Assembly: GCF_004116955.1 (NCBI RefSeq)
Contig: NZ_CP026362.1
Coordinates: 4,004,001 to 4,068,000 of the forward strand
Source: Bacillus vallismortis
GTDB lineage: Bacteria; Bacillota; Bacilli; Bacillales; Bacillaceae
DNA: 64,000 nucleotides
Direction: 5' to 3'
How positions within the stretch are numbered: the stretch's first letter is position 1; each line of letters opens with the position of its first letter. A model generated the notes under the pieces. That model was not told the DNA's origin. It searched no databases and saw nothing but the letters and a program-made list of their open reading frames with translations. The position numbers and the translations under genes were made by a program. Of the stretch, positions 54,231 through 62,913 are shown piece by piece.

Positions 54231-54561
54231 TTTACTAAGATCTAAAGCGAAAAAAATAACAAAATCAGAATGTGCTCTTTCGACAAGAGACACATCATGA
54301 ACATCTGTTTCTTTCAAGTGCCTTTATAACTACGACTTTAGGTGTTTTTATATTTGAAATCGCTCTCATTAGCTGCAAGACGAACAAAAACAAGATGATA
54401 GACCTACGAATTGTGAGGGTTATAAGTTTAATTTAAGCCGTTTACCCTATTTATGCCGCCTTTCGGCTATTTTAAAATATAATATATGGAAATAAAGTAT
54501 GGAAAAGTCTATCTTCATCAGCTCATCCATACGACTTTTTGAGTATTAAGAGGTGATTCAG
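54231..54561. other. Intergenic region ywqF-ywqH with toxin operon promoter
   Basis: No gene is seen in about 330 bases. TATAAT at 54478-54483 is a good -10 box for the ywqHIJ operon, but there is no clear -35 box, which would suit an activator-dependent promoter. I recall ywqG at this spot in strain 168; it is absent. Confidence 0.5.
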
Positions 54562-54984
54562 ATGGGTTATGAAAGTAAGCTGGCGGATATCAAAAGTTCG
54601 CTCAACGGAAAAATTTCCGATATCGAAGACAAGATCGAAAAGCTGAAAAAAGCAAAAAAGGACATAGACACACTGCAAGAAGAGGCCATTACTGAAATCA
54701 AAGACATTGTGAAACCGGATTTGGGCAAGCACTGGACGGGAACAAAAGCGGATGATTTCGACAAGGGCAGAGAAGAGGCGAAATCGGAAGCTTCCAAGAT
54801 TGTGAATGATAAGTATAACGAGTATATGGCTTCTATTAACGGAAAAATTTTAAATCTTGAATTGGATAAAGCCACTTATGCGTCGGAATTGTTCATAGCA
54901 AATGGTGCAGAAAATCTTCTTAAAAAGGGAGAAGAATTCGCGGAAGAAGTCGGAAATACAATTAGACAACTAAAATGGTGGTGA
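54562..54984 (+). CDS. ywqH: LXG toxin accessory protein YwqH
   Basis: A 140-residue helical, WXG100-like protein of the DUF5082 type (KISDIEDKIEKLKKAKKDIDTLQEE, with WTGTKADDF in the middle). Such small helical proteins are encoded directly before LXG toxins and bind the LXG domain for export through the type VII secretion system. It is 9 bases before ywqI. The ATG at 54562 follows AAGAGGTG. Confidence 0.85.
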   Translation: MGYESKLADIKSSLNGKISDIEDKIEKLKKAKKDIDTLQEEAITEIKDIVKPDLGKHWTGTKADDFDKGREEAKSEASKIVNDKYNEYMASINGKILNLELDKATYASELFIANGAENLLKKGEEFAEEVGNTIRQLKWW

Positions 54985-54993
54985 TCTTTTTTT

Positions 54994-55254
54994 ATGTCAG
55001 AAATTAAGCTGAAATACGACACTGTTATCAAAACATTGGATTCTGTCAAAGATGCGCTGGCTGATGTATCAATCGGAGCCGCCGGATCCAATGGCAAGAA
55101 CAATCTGGAATATACGAAAAAATACCATGAGCGCGAGGCAAGCATTAAAACCATGCTGGGCGATTATAAAAAAGCCGTCCAAAAAAACATAGAAGACACG
55201 AAAGACAATGTTGACTCACTGAAGGAGCAGGACGAGGCAATTGGCGCAAAATAG
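54994..55254 (+). CDS. ywqI: LXG toxin accessory protein YwqI
   Basis: An 86-residue helical protein of the DUF5344 type, second of the two partners of the LXG toxin. Helices IKLKYDTVIKTLDSVKDALAD and REASIKTMLGDYKKAVQKN surround a short glycine-rich turn (SIGAAGSNGK). It is 18 bases before ywqJ. Confidence 0.85.
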   Translation: MSEIKLKYDTVIKTLDSVKDALADVSIGAAGSNGKNNLEYTKKYHEREASIKTMLGDYKKAVQKNIEDTKDNVDSLKEQDEAIGAK

Positions 55255-55272
55255 CATAGAAAGGGCTGTGCA

Positions 55273-57240
55273 ATGAGTAAAGTATTCGAATCAAAGACTT
55301 TAATCGAAGAAGCGAAAAGCAGAAAAAAGCAATATGAAACGCTTGAAGAGCAGTTAGAAACCCTAAAAAAAGCGTTTCAGGCTGTAGCCGATCTAGGTCA
55401 AGATTTTACAGGGAAAGGCGCAGACAACATCAAAGATTTTTTTCAAGGACAGGCGGATATTGTAGACACGTGGCTGAAGCTTGTCTCGGCACAAATCGCT
55501 TTTTTAAAAGGGATTTCAGGGGATATCAAAGAAAAAGAATTAAAAGATCATTATGTGGAAACGTCATATCTGGAAAACGAGCTGACAAACGGGAGTTTGA
55601 AAGCGTCTGAAATCGTCTCCGCGCACAAATTGGAGATTGATAACATTCTCGCCGATCTTGTCGGCATTTTGGATTTATCCTCTTATTCTCTTAACGATTA
55701 CGCAGACAAGATGTACGACGCACAAAAAATCCGGCGCGATACGATTACAGCGGTTGATGAATTGGACGAGTCGCTGACCACAGAATATCAAAATCTGCAG
55801 TCGCTCGATAATGCCGTGCTTGCTAAGTACACCGCTTTAATGCAAGCAACAAGCAAAGGAAAAAGCGCCTCTCCCATTCACTACAACAAAAAAGCATTCA
55901 CCTCAAGCGAAGTGTATAAAGGTGCGATAGAAGCGGAAAAACAAGCGACGTCTTATATTGAGGCGAAAGAACAGCAAGCAGAAGCAAGGCGCCTTCAAGA
56001 AAAAGCGGAAGAAGAAGCGAATAAACCATGGTACGAAAAAACATGGGATGGCGTCTGCACCTTCACAGGCGAAGTCACCGGCTATTATGATACGATAAGA
56101 GCAACCGAAGGCTACGACCCTGTCACAGGAGAAAAACTTTCCACAGCCGAACGCGTCACAGCCGGCGCCATGGCAGCCGCAGGGTACATCCCGGTCGTCG
56201 GCTGGGCAGGCCGCGCCTTCAAAGGCGGAAAAGCCATCTACAAAACCGGAAAAGCGGCTATCGCGGCCGAACACGCATTAGACGCCTACAAAACAGGCAA
56301 ATCCTTAGACATTCTCAAAATGTCAGAAATGGGCGCATACGGCCTTGTTGCTTCTAACGGATTCTCAGAAGCGGTTACTGGACGGGATATGTTTGGTAAC
56401 GAAGTGTCAGAGGAGAAGCGGAAGCAAGGTGGGCTGGAAGCGGCTTTGAGTTTAGTTGGTGCAGGGGCACTGGCGAAACATGTAGATAAAGGCATACCGT
56501 TTGCAACTCATTCAAAAGTCAAACAAGCTAACAAGACACTAGAAAAAGTCAAACAATTCAAAGTCCCAACAAACGTCCGCGTGTACGCAGAACGCCCTGT
56601 AACTCCGGATGGCTCCACATTCGGAATCCCGACTGTCCGTGTAGATGTGGAAAGAACGGCTGTGAAGGATCTTGGGATTGTGAAGATGGCTAGTGGTGGT
56701 AAAGGTAGTAAGGGTACGGGTAAAGCTCTGAGTAATAAAAACGTAGCAGTAGGAGAAGAGATTATTATCCAAAGGGTACTGAAAGCAGAACTTGATTTAA
56801 CGCCCAAAATTACACCATACAAATCTTTGAGTAGGGGTCAGCAGAAAAAAATAAAAGAAAAGATTGAAAATCGTACAGTAACAAAGGAAGAATATAAAAG
56901 ATATCAATGGGATAAAAGATTTTCAAAAAGAAGAGCTGCAGGGGTTAATGAATTTTGGAAGCAAGAAAAGAAAAGAATTTTAGATGGAGAACCTACAACA
57001 AGGGATTGGACTAATGAACAGATACAAGAGATTTTAAAAGGAAAAAAACCTAAATATAATGGGCACTCAATAATTGGACATCATACTTATAATGCTATGA
57101 ATTATCCACATATATGTAATAGAGGAGAATTAATTTATCCTGTAACTGGCAGGGAACATTTAAAGGGTTGGCATGGAGGAAGCTATAGAAAAAATGCCCC
57201 TGGTAGACCTGTTAACCCAAATTATTTAGAAGAATTTTAA
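55273..57240 (+). CDS. ywqJ: LXG-domain polymorphic toxin with HNH/Endo VII (GHH-type) nuclease end
   Basis: A 655-residue toxin exported by the type VII system. Residues 1-210 form the helical LXG domain. Residues about 250-350 form a pre-toxin linker of the PT-TG type (YDPVTGEKLSTAERVTAGAMAAAGYIPVVGWAGRAFKGG). The C-terminal end, about residues 540-655, contains HSIIGHHTYNAMNYPHICNR and GREHLKGWHGG, the pattern of HNH/Endonuclease VII nucleases with a GHH motif. The YwqJ I recall from strain 168 ends in a cytidine deaminase-like domain instead. From about 56,760 the DNA is clearly richer in A and T, marking an exchanged tip. Confidence 0.85.
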   Translation: MSKVFESKTLIEEAKSRKKQYETLEEQLETLKKAFQAVADLGQDFTGKGADNIKDFFQGQADIVDTWLKLVSAQIAFLKGISGDIKEKELKDHYVETSYLENELTNGSLKASEIVSAHKLEIDNILADLVGILDLSSYSLNDYADKMYDAQKIRRDTITAVDELDESLTTEYQNLQSLDNAVLAKYTALMQATSKGKSASPIHYNKKAFTSSEVYKGAIEAEKQATSYIEAKEQQAEARRLQEKAEEEANKPWYEKTWDGVCTFTGEVTGYYDTIRATEGYDPVTGEKLSTAERVTAGAMAAAGYIPVVGWAGRAFKGGKAIYKTGKAAIAAEHALDAYKTGKSLDILKMSEMGAYGLVASNGFSEAVTGRDMFGNEVSEEKRKQGGLEAALSLVGAGALAKHVDKGIPFATHSKVKQANKTLEKVKQFKVPTNVRVYAERPVTPDGSTFGIPTVRVDVERTAVKDLGIVKMASGGKGSKGTGKALSNKNVAVGEEIIIQRVLKAELDLTPKITPYKSLSRGQQKKIKEKIENRTVTKEEYKRYQWDKRFSKRRAAGVNEFWKQEKKRILDGEPTTRDWTNEQIQEILKGKKPKYNGHSIIGHHTYNAMNYPHICNRGELIYPVTGREHLKGWHGGSYRKNAPGRPVNPNYLEEF

Positions 57241-57258
57241 TGGAGAGGAGAAAAATAG

Positions 57259-57615
57259 ATGAGTAAAATAGCAATTAAGATAAGCTATAACGGTTCATTT
57301 AGTAAATGTGTAGTACCCTTAAGAAAGTACACTGGTTTAGGAATTACAGAGATAAAAAATAAAATTGAAAACAAAGATTTTATTGCCGAAACGGATGCAA
57401 ATGATATTGATGATTTGGAAAATTTAAAAGGATTAATTGATAACTTGTTGAAGTTAGGTGCAGATGTGAAATTATTTGATAGCGATGAGTATGGTGAAGG
57501 AATTTTCGATTATCAAGAGATTTCTTACGACGAATTTATAAATAATATTGACCGATTAAAAGAAATTATGGAAGAATTACAGGATTACGATGACGCTATA
57601 TCTGACGAAGTTTAA
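57259..57615 (+). CDS. Probable immunity protein for the YwqJ nuclease end
   Basis: A 118-residue acidic protein starting 18 bases behind the toxin, with the same A+T-rich composition as the toxin tip. Position and charge fit an immunity protein that binds a basic nuclease. Its first 70 residues (LRKYTGLGITEIKNKIEN ... LLKLGADVKLFD) follow the pattern of the ribosomal protein L7/L12 C-terminal fold. It is unlike the YwqK antitoxin I recall for strain 168. Immunity has not been shown. Confidence 0.7.
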   Translation: MSKIAIKISYNGSFSKCVVPLRKYTGLGITEIKNKIENKDFIAETDANDIDDLENLKGLIDNLLKLGADVKLFDSDEYGEGIFDYQEISYDEFINNIDRLKEIMEELQDYDDAISDEV

Positions 57616-57711
57616 AATGAGGAAATCAACAAAGCAGGCTGCCAATCCCTGTCCGTCTAGCTGATCTAGAGACACATGTCTTGCGAACGTTCTATCGGAA
57701 AAACCACGTGT
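57616..57711. other. Short spacer after the toxin locus
   Basis: About 95 bases with no reading frame of note. It marks the join between the toxin tip/immunity module and the AraC-GH127 cassette. Confidence 0.4.
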
Positions 57712-57746
57712 AACACTTGCAGACCAAGAACTGCAAGTGTTTTTTA
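57712..57746. terminator. Terminator between the immunity gene and the AraC regulator
   Basis: AACACTTGCAG / CTGCAAGTGTT stem with an eight-base loop and T residues on the plus strand; the genes are convergent. Confidence 0.88.
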
Positions 57747-58658
57747 TGGGTTCCTGTATAGCTCGTTTATATATACAGACGGGGCTACTCCTGTGACCCG
57801 TTTGAACACTCTGCTGAAGTAATAAGGGTTAGAAAAGCCTAATGTGCTGCTGACCTCAGTTACGTTTAAGTTGCTTGTTTTGAATAGATCAATTGCCTGT
57901 GCGATCAGCAGTTCATTTTTATAGGCTGTGATGCTTTTCCCAGTTTGCTTTTTGAAAAGGGAGGAAAGGTAGGCATAATTCATTTCTAACTCGTTCTCAA
58001 AATCTTTGCTGACCAGTTTTGCATGCTTGTTACGATGCAGAAATTCAATTATTCGGCTGATGATCCTTGAAGAGCGGGTGCCGGCCTGGCCATTTATCGC
58101 ATTGCTATACAGGTCAATAAACAATTGATAGGTGAGTGAACACGCTTGGAGCGCGCTGAAAGCGCTTGGCGAGTCTAAGGCATGAATCATGCTGCTCAGT
58201 TGTTTTTCTGTGTACTCACAATGAGAGACAGATCCACTTTTTGGAAAGGTTAATTGCGATGAATAGGTGCGATCGAGAAGGATTGGTGAATTGTGAAATG
58301 GATAAAACTCGTCCTTCTGATCCAGAGAAGGATCGGCATAAAAATGAATGTAGTACCATTCGGTGCCGGGTGTGTAAAAATCGCCTCCCCAATGTGTTGT
58401 ATTATTTTTAAGAAAAAGATATCCTCCCGCTTGAATGCGGTACTCATTTTCTTTCTCAAATACATGGATTGCGCCGTGTTTTACGTAAAAAAAGACATTG
58501 ATGCTTTCCATCGTCCTGTCAGGATGCCGTAACGTCCCTTCTGTATCCTTCATATGTCCGGCTTCACGGATTTTAGGGAGATGATTAGCTTGGAGTTTGA
58601 CTTCATACATGGCTTCACCATCTTTCGCTATACTTATCTCCAGTGTAACGGGTTTCAT
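57744..58658 (-). CDS. AraC-family transcriptional regulator
   Basis: A 304-residue regulator with an N-terminal cupin-like sugar-binding part (GGYLFLKNNTTHWGG) and a C-terminal AraC DNA-binding domain with two helix-turn-helix units (NYAYLSSLFKKQTGKSITAYKNE; NVTEVSSTLGFSNPYYFSRVFKRVTGVAPSVY). It is divergent from the GH127 gene, with 108 bases between, so it most likely activates that gene in response to an arabinose-containing sugar. Not part of the strain 168 map as I recall it. Confidence 0.85.
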   Translation of the reverse strand: MKPVTLEISIAKDGEAMYEVKLQANHLPKIREAGHMKDTEGTLRHPDRTMESINVFFYVKHGAIHVFEKENEYRIQAGGYLFLKNNTTHWGGDFYTPGTEWYYIHFYADPSLDQKDEFYPFHNSPILLDRTYSSQLTFPKSGSVSHCEYTEKQLSSMIHALDSPSAFSALQACSLTYQLFIDLYSNAINGQAGTRSSRIISRIIEFLHRNKHAKLVSKDFENELEMNYAYLSSLFKKQTGKSITAYKNELLIAQAIDLFKTSNLNVTEVSSTLGFSNPYYFSRVFKRVTGVAPSVYINELYRNP

Positions 58659-58766
58659 CTAAAAAAAGGATATGTTTTTGATAAATAGTGAATTCACATT
58701 CCTTATCATCATCTGGATAATGAAAGCATCACCATGAATGATGAAACGTGATAGGGGGAGATCAAG

Positions 58767-61055
58767 ATGGAAGATGTAACATTGTTAAAAGGCATGTTTT
58801 ATGATTCTCAGATGAAAGGGAAGGAATATTTGCTTTTTTTGGATGTAGACCGCCTTTTGGCTCCTTGTTATGAGGCTGTATCACAGACGCCTAAAAAACC
58901 GCGCTACGGCGGGTGGGAGGCAAAGGAGATTGCTGGGCATTCGGTCGGCCATTGGCTGTCCGCCGCATCAGCTATGTATCGGGCATCCGGGGACGAAGAG
59001 CTGAAACGGAAAACAGCGTACGCAGTGAATGAACTGAGTCATATCCAGCAATTTGATCAAGAGGGATATGTAAGCGGTTTCTCTAGGGCGTGTTTTGATG
59101 AGGTGTTCAGCGGTGATTTTCGGGTGGACCACTTTAGTCTGGGAGGTTCTTGGGTGCCGTGGTACAGCCTCCATAAACTGTTTGCGGGATTAATAGATAC
59201 GTATCGGCTGACCGGCAATCAGACGGCTTTACGTGTTGTCGTCAAACTGGCTGACTGGGCAAAAAAGGGGCTGGATCGCCTGAACGATGAGCAATTTCAG
59301 CGAATGCTGATTTGTGAGCATGGCGGTATGAATGAGGCGATGGCTGATCTTTACATGCTGACGAAAAACAAAGCATATCTTGAACTTGCGGAACGTTTCT
59401 GCCATCGCGCCATTCTTCAGCCTCTGGCGGAGGGGAAGGATGAGCTTGAAGGAAAGCATGCCAATACCCAAATTCCAAAGGTGATCGGCGCCGCCAAGCT
59501 GTACGACATTACTGGCAATGAAGCGTATAGGAATGCAGCGCTCTTCTTTTGGGAACAGGTTGTCTATCAGCGTTCCTACGCAATTGGCGGCAACAGTATC
59601 GGAGAGCATTTCGGAGCAGAAGGCAGCGAGGAGTTAGGGGTGACGACCGCGGAAACGTGCAATACGTATAACATGCTGAAATTGACAGCGCATTTATTCC
59701 GGTGGTTTCAAGAATCCAAATTTATGGATTACTATGAAAATGCGCTTTATAATCACATACTTGCTTCCCAAGATCCCGATTCGGGCATGAAAACCTATTT
59801 TGTTTCTACACAGCCGGGGCATTTTAAGGTGTATTGTTCACCGGAAGATTCTTTTTGGTGCTGTACCGGCACGGGAATGGAAAACCCCGCGCGCTATACG
59901 AAGCATATCTATCATATAGACCGAGACGATCTGTATGTGAATTTATTTATTCCTTCTCAAATACATGTGCGGGAAAAACACATGCTAATCGCCCAGGAAA
60001 CCTCTTTCCCAGCAGCGGAACAAACCAGGCTGATGGTGAAAAAAGCCGATGGCGTGCCTATGGCGCTTCATATTCGCATACCTTATTGGGCACATGGCGG
60101 CCTTAAAGCTGCGGTCAATGGGAAACGAATTCAGCCGGTTGAGAAAAACGGGTATCTTGTGATTCATAAACATTGGAACACAGGTGATTGTATTGAGGTT
60201 GATCTGCCGATGAAGCTCCATCTGTATCAAGCGAAGGACGATCCTAAAAAAAACGTCCTGATGTATGGACCGGTCGTATTGGCTGGAGCACTTGGGACCG
60301 AGCGCTTTCCTGAAACAGATATACTTGCTGATCATCTCGCTCTTAATAACCATCCGTTAATTGATGTCCCTGTATTGGTAGCGGATCAGGGTCAGTTGGA
60401 TCAATGGGTGACGCGGGTAGATGAATCATCACTCGTTTTTCAAACGAAACCGATCGGCCAGCCGGGGAATAAAGAAATGACTTTAATGCCGTTCTACAAT
60501 GTGCATCATCAGCGATATTCCGTGTACTGGTACGTGATGAGCGAAGAGGAATATCTTGATTTTACAGATGAAGAAAAAGAAAAGCAGGAAATCATCAGAC
60601 GCATAACAGTAGATGCCGTTCAGCCGAATGAACAGCAGCAGGAGATAGAACACCACCTGAAAAAACAAAACTCTTACTCCGGTTACGCGGATATTGTTCA
60701 CAGAGGCTGGCGAGACAGCAGAGGAGACGGCTTTTTCAGTTATGAGTTGAAAACAGAGCCAAGTCAACCCATGTATTTGCTAGTCACGTATTTTGGAAGT
60801 GATGATACCTTTCAAGCGGAAGAACAAACATACGAAAGACATTTTGAGATCATGATCGATGATCAATTACTGGCCAGGCAGCAGCTGAAGGCAAATCACC
60901 CGGGAAAGCTTTTTGATGTATGTTATGACATTCCAGTTGCTTATACGAAAGGAAAAGAAAGAGTAACCGTCACGTTTAAATCTAGAGAGGAAACAGCAGC
61001 TGGCGGAGTGTTTGGGGTCAGGATGATAAATGAAAAAACGGTTTTCAATAAATAA
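58767..61055 (+). CDS. GH127-family glycosidase (beta-L-arabinofuranosidase type)
   Basis: A 762-residue protein of the DUF1680/GH127 family, which includes retaining beta-L-arabinofuranosidases that use a zinc-bound cysteine as nucleophile. The matching residues are visible: Glu296 and Cys298 in AETCNTYNML and Cys365-Cys366 in FWCCTGTGMEN, with the same spacing as the zinc ligands of the Bifidobacterium enzyme HypBA1. There is no signal peptide, so it acts in the cytoplasm on imported oligosaccharides. No transporter is encoded beside it. Confidence 0.88.
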   Translation: MEDVTLLKGMFYDSQMKGKEYLLFLDVDRLLAPCYEAVSQTPKKPRYGGWEAKEIAGHSVGHWLSAASAMYRASGDEELKRKTAYAVNELSHIQQFDQEGYVSGFSRACFDEVFSGDFRVDHFSLGGSWVPWYSLHKLFAGLIDTYRLTGNQTALRVVVKLADWAKKGLDRLNDEQFQRMLICEHGGMNEAMADLYMLTKNKAYLELAERFCHRAILQPLAEGKDELEGKHANTQIPKVIGAAKLYDITGNEAYRNAALFFWEQVVYQRSYAIGGNSIGEHFGAEGSEELGVTTAETCNTYNMLKLTAHLFRWFQESKFMDYYENALYNHILASQDPDSGMKTYFVSTQPGHFKVYCSPEDSFWCCTGTGMENPARYTKHIYHIDRDDLYVNLFIPSQIHVREKHMLIAQETSFPAAEQTRLMVKKADGVPMALHIRIPYWAHGGLKAAVNGKRIQPVEKNGYLVIHKHWNTGDCIEVDLPMKLHLYQAKDDPKKNVLMYGPVVLAGALGTERFPETDILADHLALNNHPLIDVPVLVADQGQLDQWVTRVDESSLVFQTKPIGQPGNKEMTLMPFYNVHHQRYSVYWYVMSEEEYLDFTDEEKEKQEIIRRITVDAVQPNEQQQEIEHHLKKQNSYSGYADIVHRGWRDSRGDGFFSYELKTEPSQPMYLLVTYFGSDDTFQAEEQTYERHFEIMIDDQLLARQQLKANHPGKLFDVCYDIPVAYTKGKERVTVTFKSREETAAGGVFGVRMINEKTVFNK

Positions 61056-61084
61056 TATCACTATCAATTGCTTGTTCACTCAAA

Positions 61085-61117
61085 AACTTGCGACCCATAG
61101 GCCGCAAGTTTTTTTAT
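61085..61117. terminator. Bidirectional terminator between the GH127 gene and ywqM
   Basis: AACTTGCGACC-CATA-GGCCGCAAGTT followed by seven T residues on the plus strand. Confidence 0.88.
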
Positions 61118-61995
61118 TTAAATGTTTTCCGCGTCAAATCGATAAAAGCCTTTAATGGCGCAGACATCCACTTGTCCTTATGCCATGCTAATTGAGTGAA
61201 AACGGGGCAATCGCTCTGCCAATTGAGTTCTTTCATCTGGCCTGCTGCAATATCATCTTTTACTGTCATTTCAGGCAAGATTCCGATTCCAAGTCCGGCC
61301 ATGACGCATTGTTTGATGGCTTCTATGCTGACGAATTCCAGTTTGTTAGGGTAGACACCGGAGTTATGTAAAGTGTTCTCAAAGAGCGTGCGGTACGAGC
61401 AGCCGTCCTCTGTCAGCAGAAGAGTTTCGTTTTGAAGATCCTTCAATGTTACTGGTGAATCCACAGGAAAAAGATGGTCGTTAGCAGCCACCATTTTGAT
61501 CTCATCCTGAATCAAAGATTCCACGTGCAATGTGTCGTCCGGCCTGTTTACATCCAAGATGAAGGTAATATCAAGCTGGCCCTGTATGAGCTGTTCTTTC
61601 GCTTGTTCATTGGAGATATATGGTTTGAATATGAGCTTTACTTGTGGAAAAGCGAGCTTAAATTCTTTTATGATAGGCGGAAGGCGGTATGTGCACTGGC
61701 TTTCCGTCGCCCCGATTTTTAAAGTGCCTGTTGTTTCTTTTACTTGATTTGCGGCCATTTTTGCTTCTTCTGTTAATGTAATGATCTTCTCCGCATAGGA
61801 CTTGAATGTTTTACCGGCTTCTGTCAGGACGAGCCGCTTGCCGAGCCGCTCGAATAAAGGAGTCCCGATTTCTTCTTCAAGTGATTTGATCTGGGAGGTA
61901 ACGCTTGATTGCGCATAATTAAGCATCTTGGCGGTAAGGGTGAAGTTTACCTGTTCTGCCGCTGTAATAAAGGTGATCAACTGCTTCAATTCCAC
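61114..61995 (-). CDS. ywqM: LysR-family regulator YwqM
   Basis: A 293-residue LysR-type protein. The winged helix reads NFTLTAKMLNYAQSSVTSQIKSLEEEIGTPLFERLGKRLVLTEAG (residues 17-61), and the effector domain follows. It is divergent from ywqN, so ywqN-ywqO is the likely target. The two genes are 122 bases apart. Confidence 0.9.
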   Translation of the reverse strand: MELKQLITFITAAEQVNFTLTAKMLNYAQSSVTSQIKSLEEEIGTPLFERLGKRLVLTEAGKTFKSYAEKIITLTEEAKMAANQVKETTGTLKIGATESQCTYRLPPIIKEFKLAFPQVKLIFKPYISNEQAKEQLIQGQLDITFILDVNRPDDTLHVESLIQDEIKMVAANDHLFPVDSPVTLKDLQNETLLLTEDGCSYRTLFENTLHNSGVYPNKLEFVSIEAIKQCVMAGLGIGILPEMTVKDDIAAGQMKELNWQSDCPVFTQLAWHKDKWMSAPLKAFIDLTRKTFK

Positions 61996-62117
61996 CTGTT
62001 CTCTTCCTTTCTAAATCGGTTTTATCGATTGAATTCATCGAAATAATCATCTGTATTGATTGATGAATCCATTATATGATGAAGAAAATCATTCGTAAAC
62101 AAAGGAGCAGATGCATC

Positions 62118-62663
62118 ATGAAAATTGCGGTTATTAACGGCGGAACTCGGCCTGGCGGGAATACGGATATTCTTGTGGAGAAAATTGTTCAAGGATTCGA
62201 CGCGGAACACATTTATTTGCGTCAATATCATATTCTTCCAATGGAAGATTTGCGGCATGCTGAAGGCAACTTCTGCCCGGTTCAAGATGACTACGATTCA
62301 ATCATTGAGCGGGCATTGCCATGCGATATTCTTATATTCGCTACCCCCATTTATTGGTTCGGTATGTCAGGAACGTTAAAGCTATTTATTGATCGCTGGT
62401 CTCAGACATTGAGAGATCCCCGATTTCCTGATTTTCAACAACAAATGTCGATGAAGCAGGCATATGTGGCGGCAGTGGGCGGAGACAGCCCTAAAATAAA
62501 GGGGCTACCGTTGATTCAGCAATTTGCGCATATTTTTGCATTCATGGGGATGCCTTTTAAAGGCTATATATTGGGAGAAGGCAATCGTCCCGGCGATCTT
62601 CTTCATGATCATCAGGCGCTGTCCGCTGCGAGCCGATTATTGAAAAGAAATGATACGATATGA
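62118..62663 (+). CDS. ywqN: NADPH-dependent FMN reductase-like flavoprotein YwqN
   Basis: A 181-residue flavodoxin-like oxidoreductase. The FMN phosphate loop is NGGTRPGGNTDILVEKI (residues 8-24), and the second FMN site is ATPIYWFGMSGTLKLFIDRW. It probably reduces quinones or iron flavins. The ATG at 62118 is used because it starts the flavodoxin fold; the open frame begins 42 bases upstream. The stop overlaps the ywqO start. Confidence 0.9.
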   Translation: MKIAVINGGTRPGGNTDILVEKIVQGFDAEHIYLRQYHILPMEDLRHAEGNFCPVQDDYDSIIERALPCDILIFATPIYWFGMSGTLKLFIDRWSQTLRDPRFPDFQQQMSMKQAYVAAVGGDSPKIKGLPLIQQFAHIFAFMGMPFKGYILGEGNRPGDLLHDHQALSAASRLLKRNDTI

Positions 62664-62884
62664 AGTTTCTGTTATCAATCATTGCTGGCATGCTGATGCT
62701 GGCATTCTTTTTCATTTGGATAGCGCCGCCTGCTGATTGGGTTCAAATTGAAACTACTAATTCGTATCAGACTAAGAAATCTGTGAGGATGGCAGGGGCT
62801 ACGCTGCAAATCAAGCACATCAAGAAGAATGATGCAGGCGAAGAAACAGTTATCATATCGTACGGTATTTCGGGACCAAAATAA
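62660..62884 (+). CDS. ywqO: Small membrane-anchored protein YwqO
   Basis: A 74-residue protein with an N-terminal membrane anchor (residues 3-22) and a small polar extracytoplasmic part rich in beta-forming residues. There is no lipobox cysteine. It overlaps ywqN by four bases (ATGA). Function unknown. Confidence 0.75.
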   Translation: MKFLLSIIAGMLMLAFFFIWIAPPADWVQIETTNSYQTKKSVRMAGATLQIKHIKKNDAGEETVIISYGISGPK

Positions 62885-62913
62885 AAAAGCACCTGTTTCG
62901 GGTGCTTTTCTTT
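62885..62913. terminator. Bidirectional terminator between ywqO and ywrA
   Basis: AAAAGCACC / GGTGCTTTT stem with a seven-base loop; it overlaps both gene ends. Confidence 0.85.

Noticed and set aside
58712..58740. A possible CcpA (cre) site before the GH127 gene (TGAAAGCATCACCA)
   Set aside because: At least three mismatches in the 14-base core, including the central CG; not better than chance.
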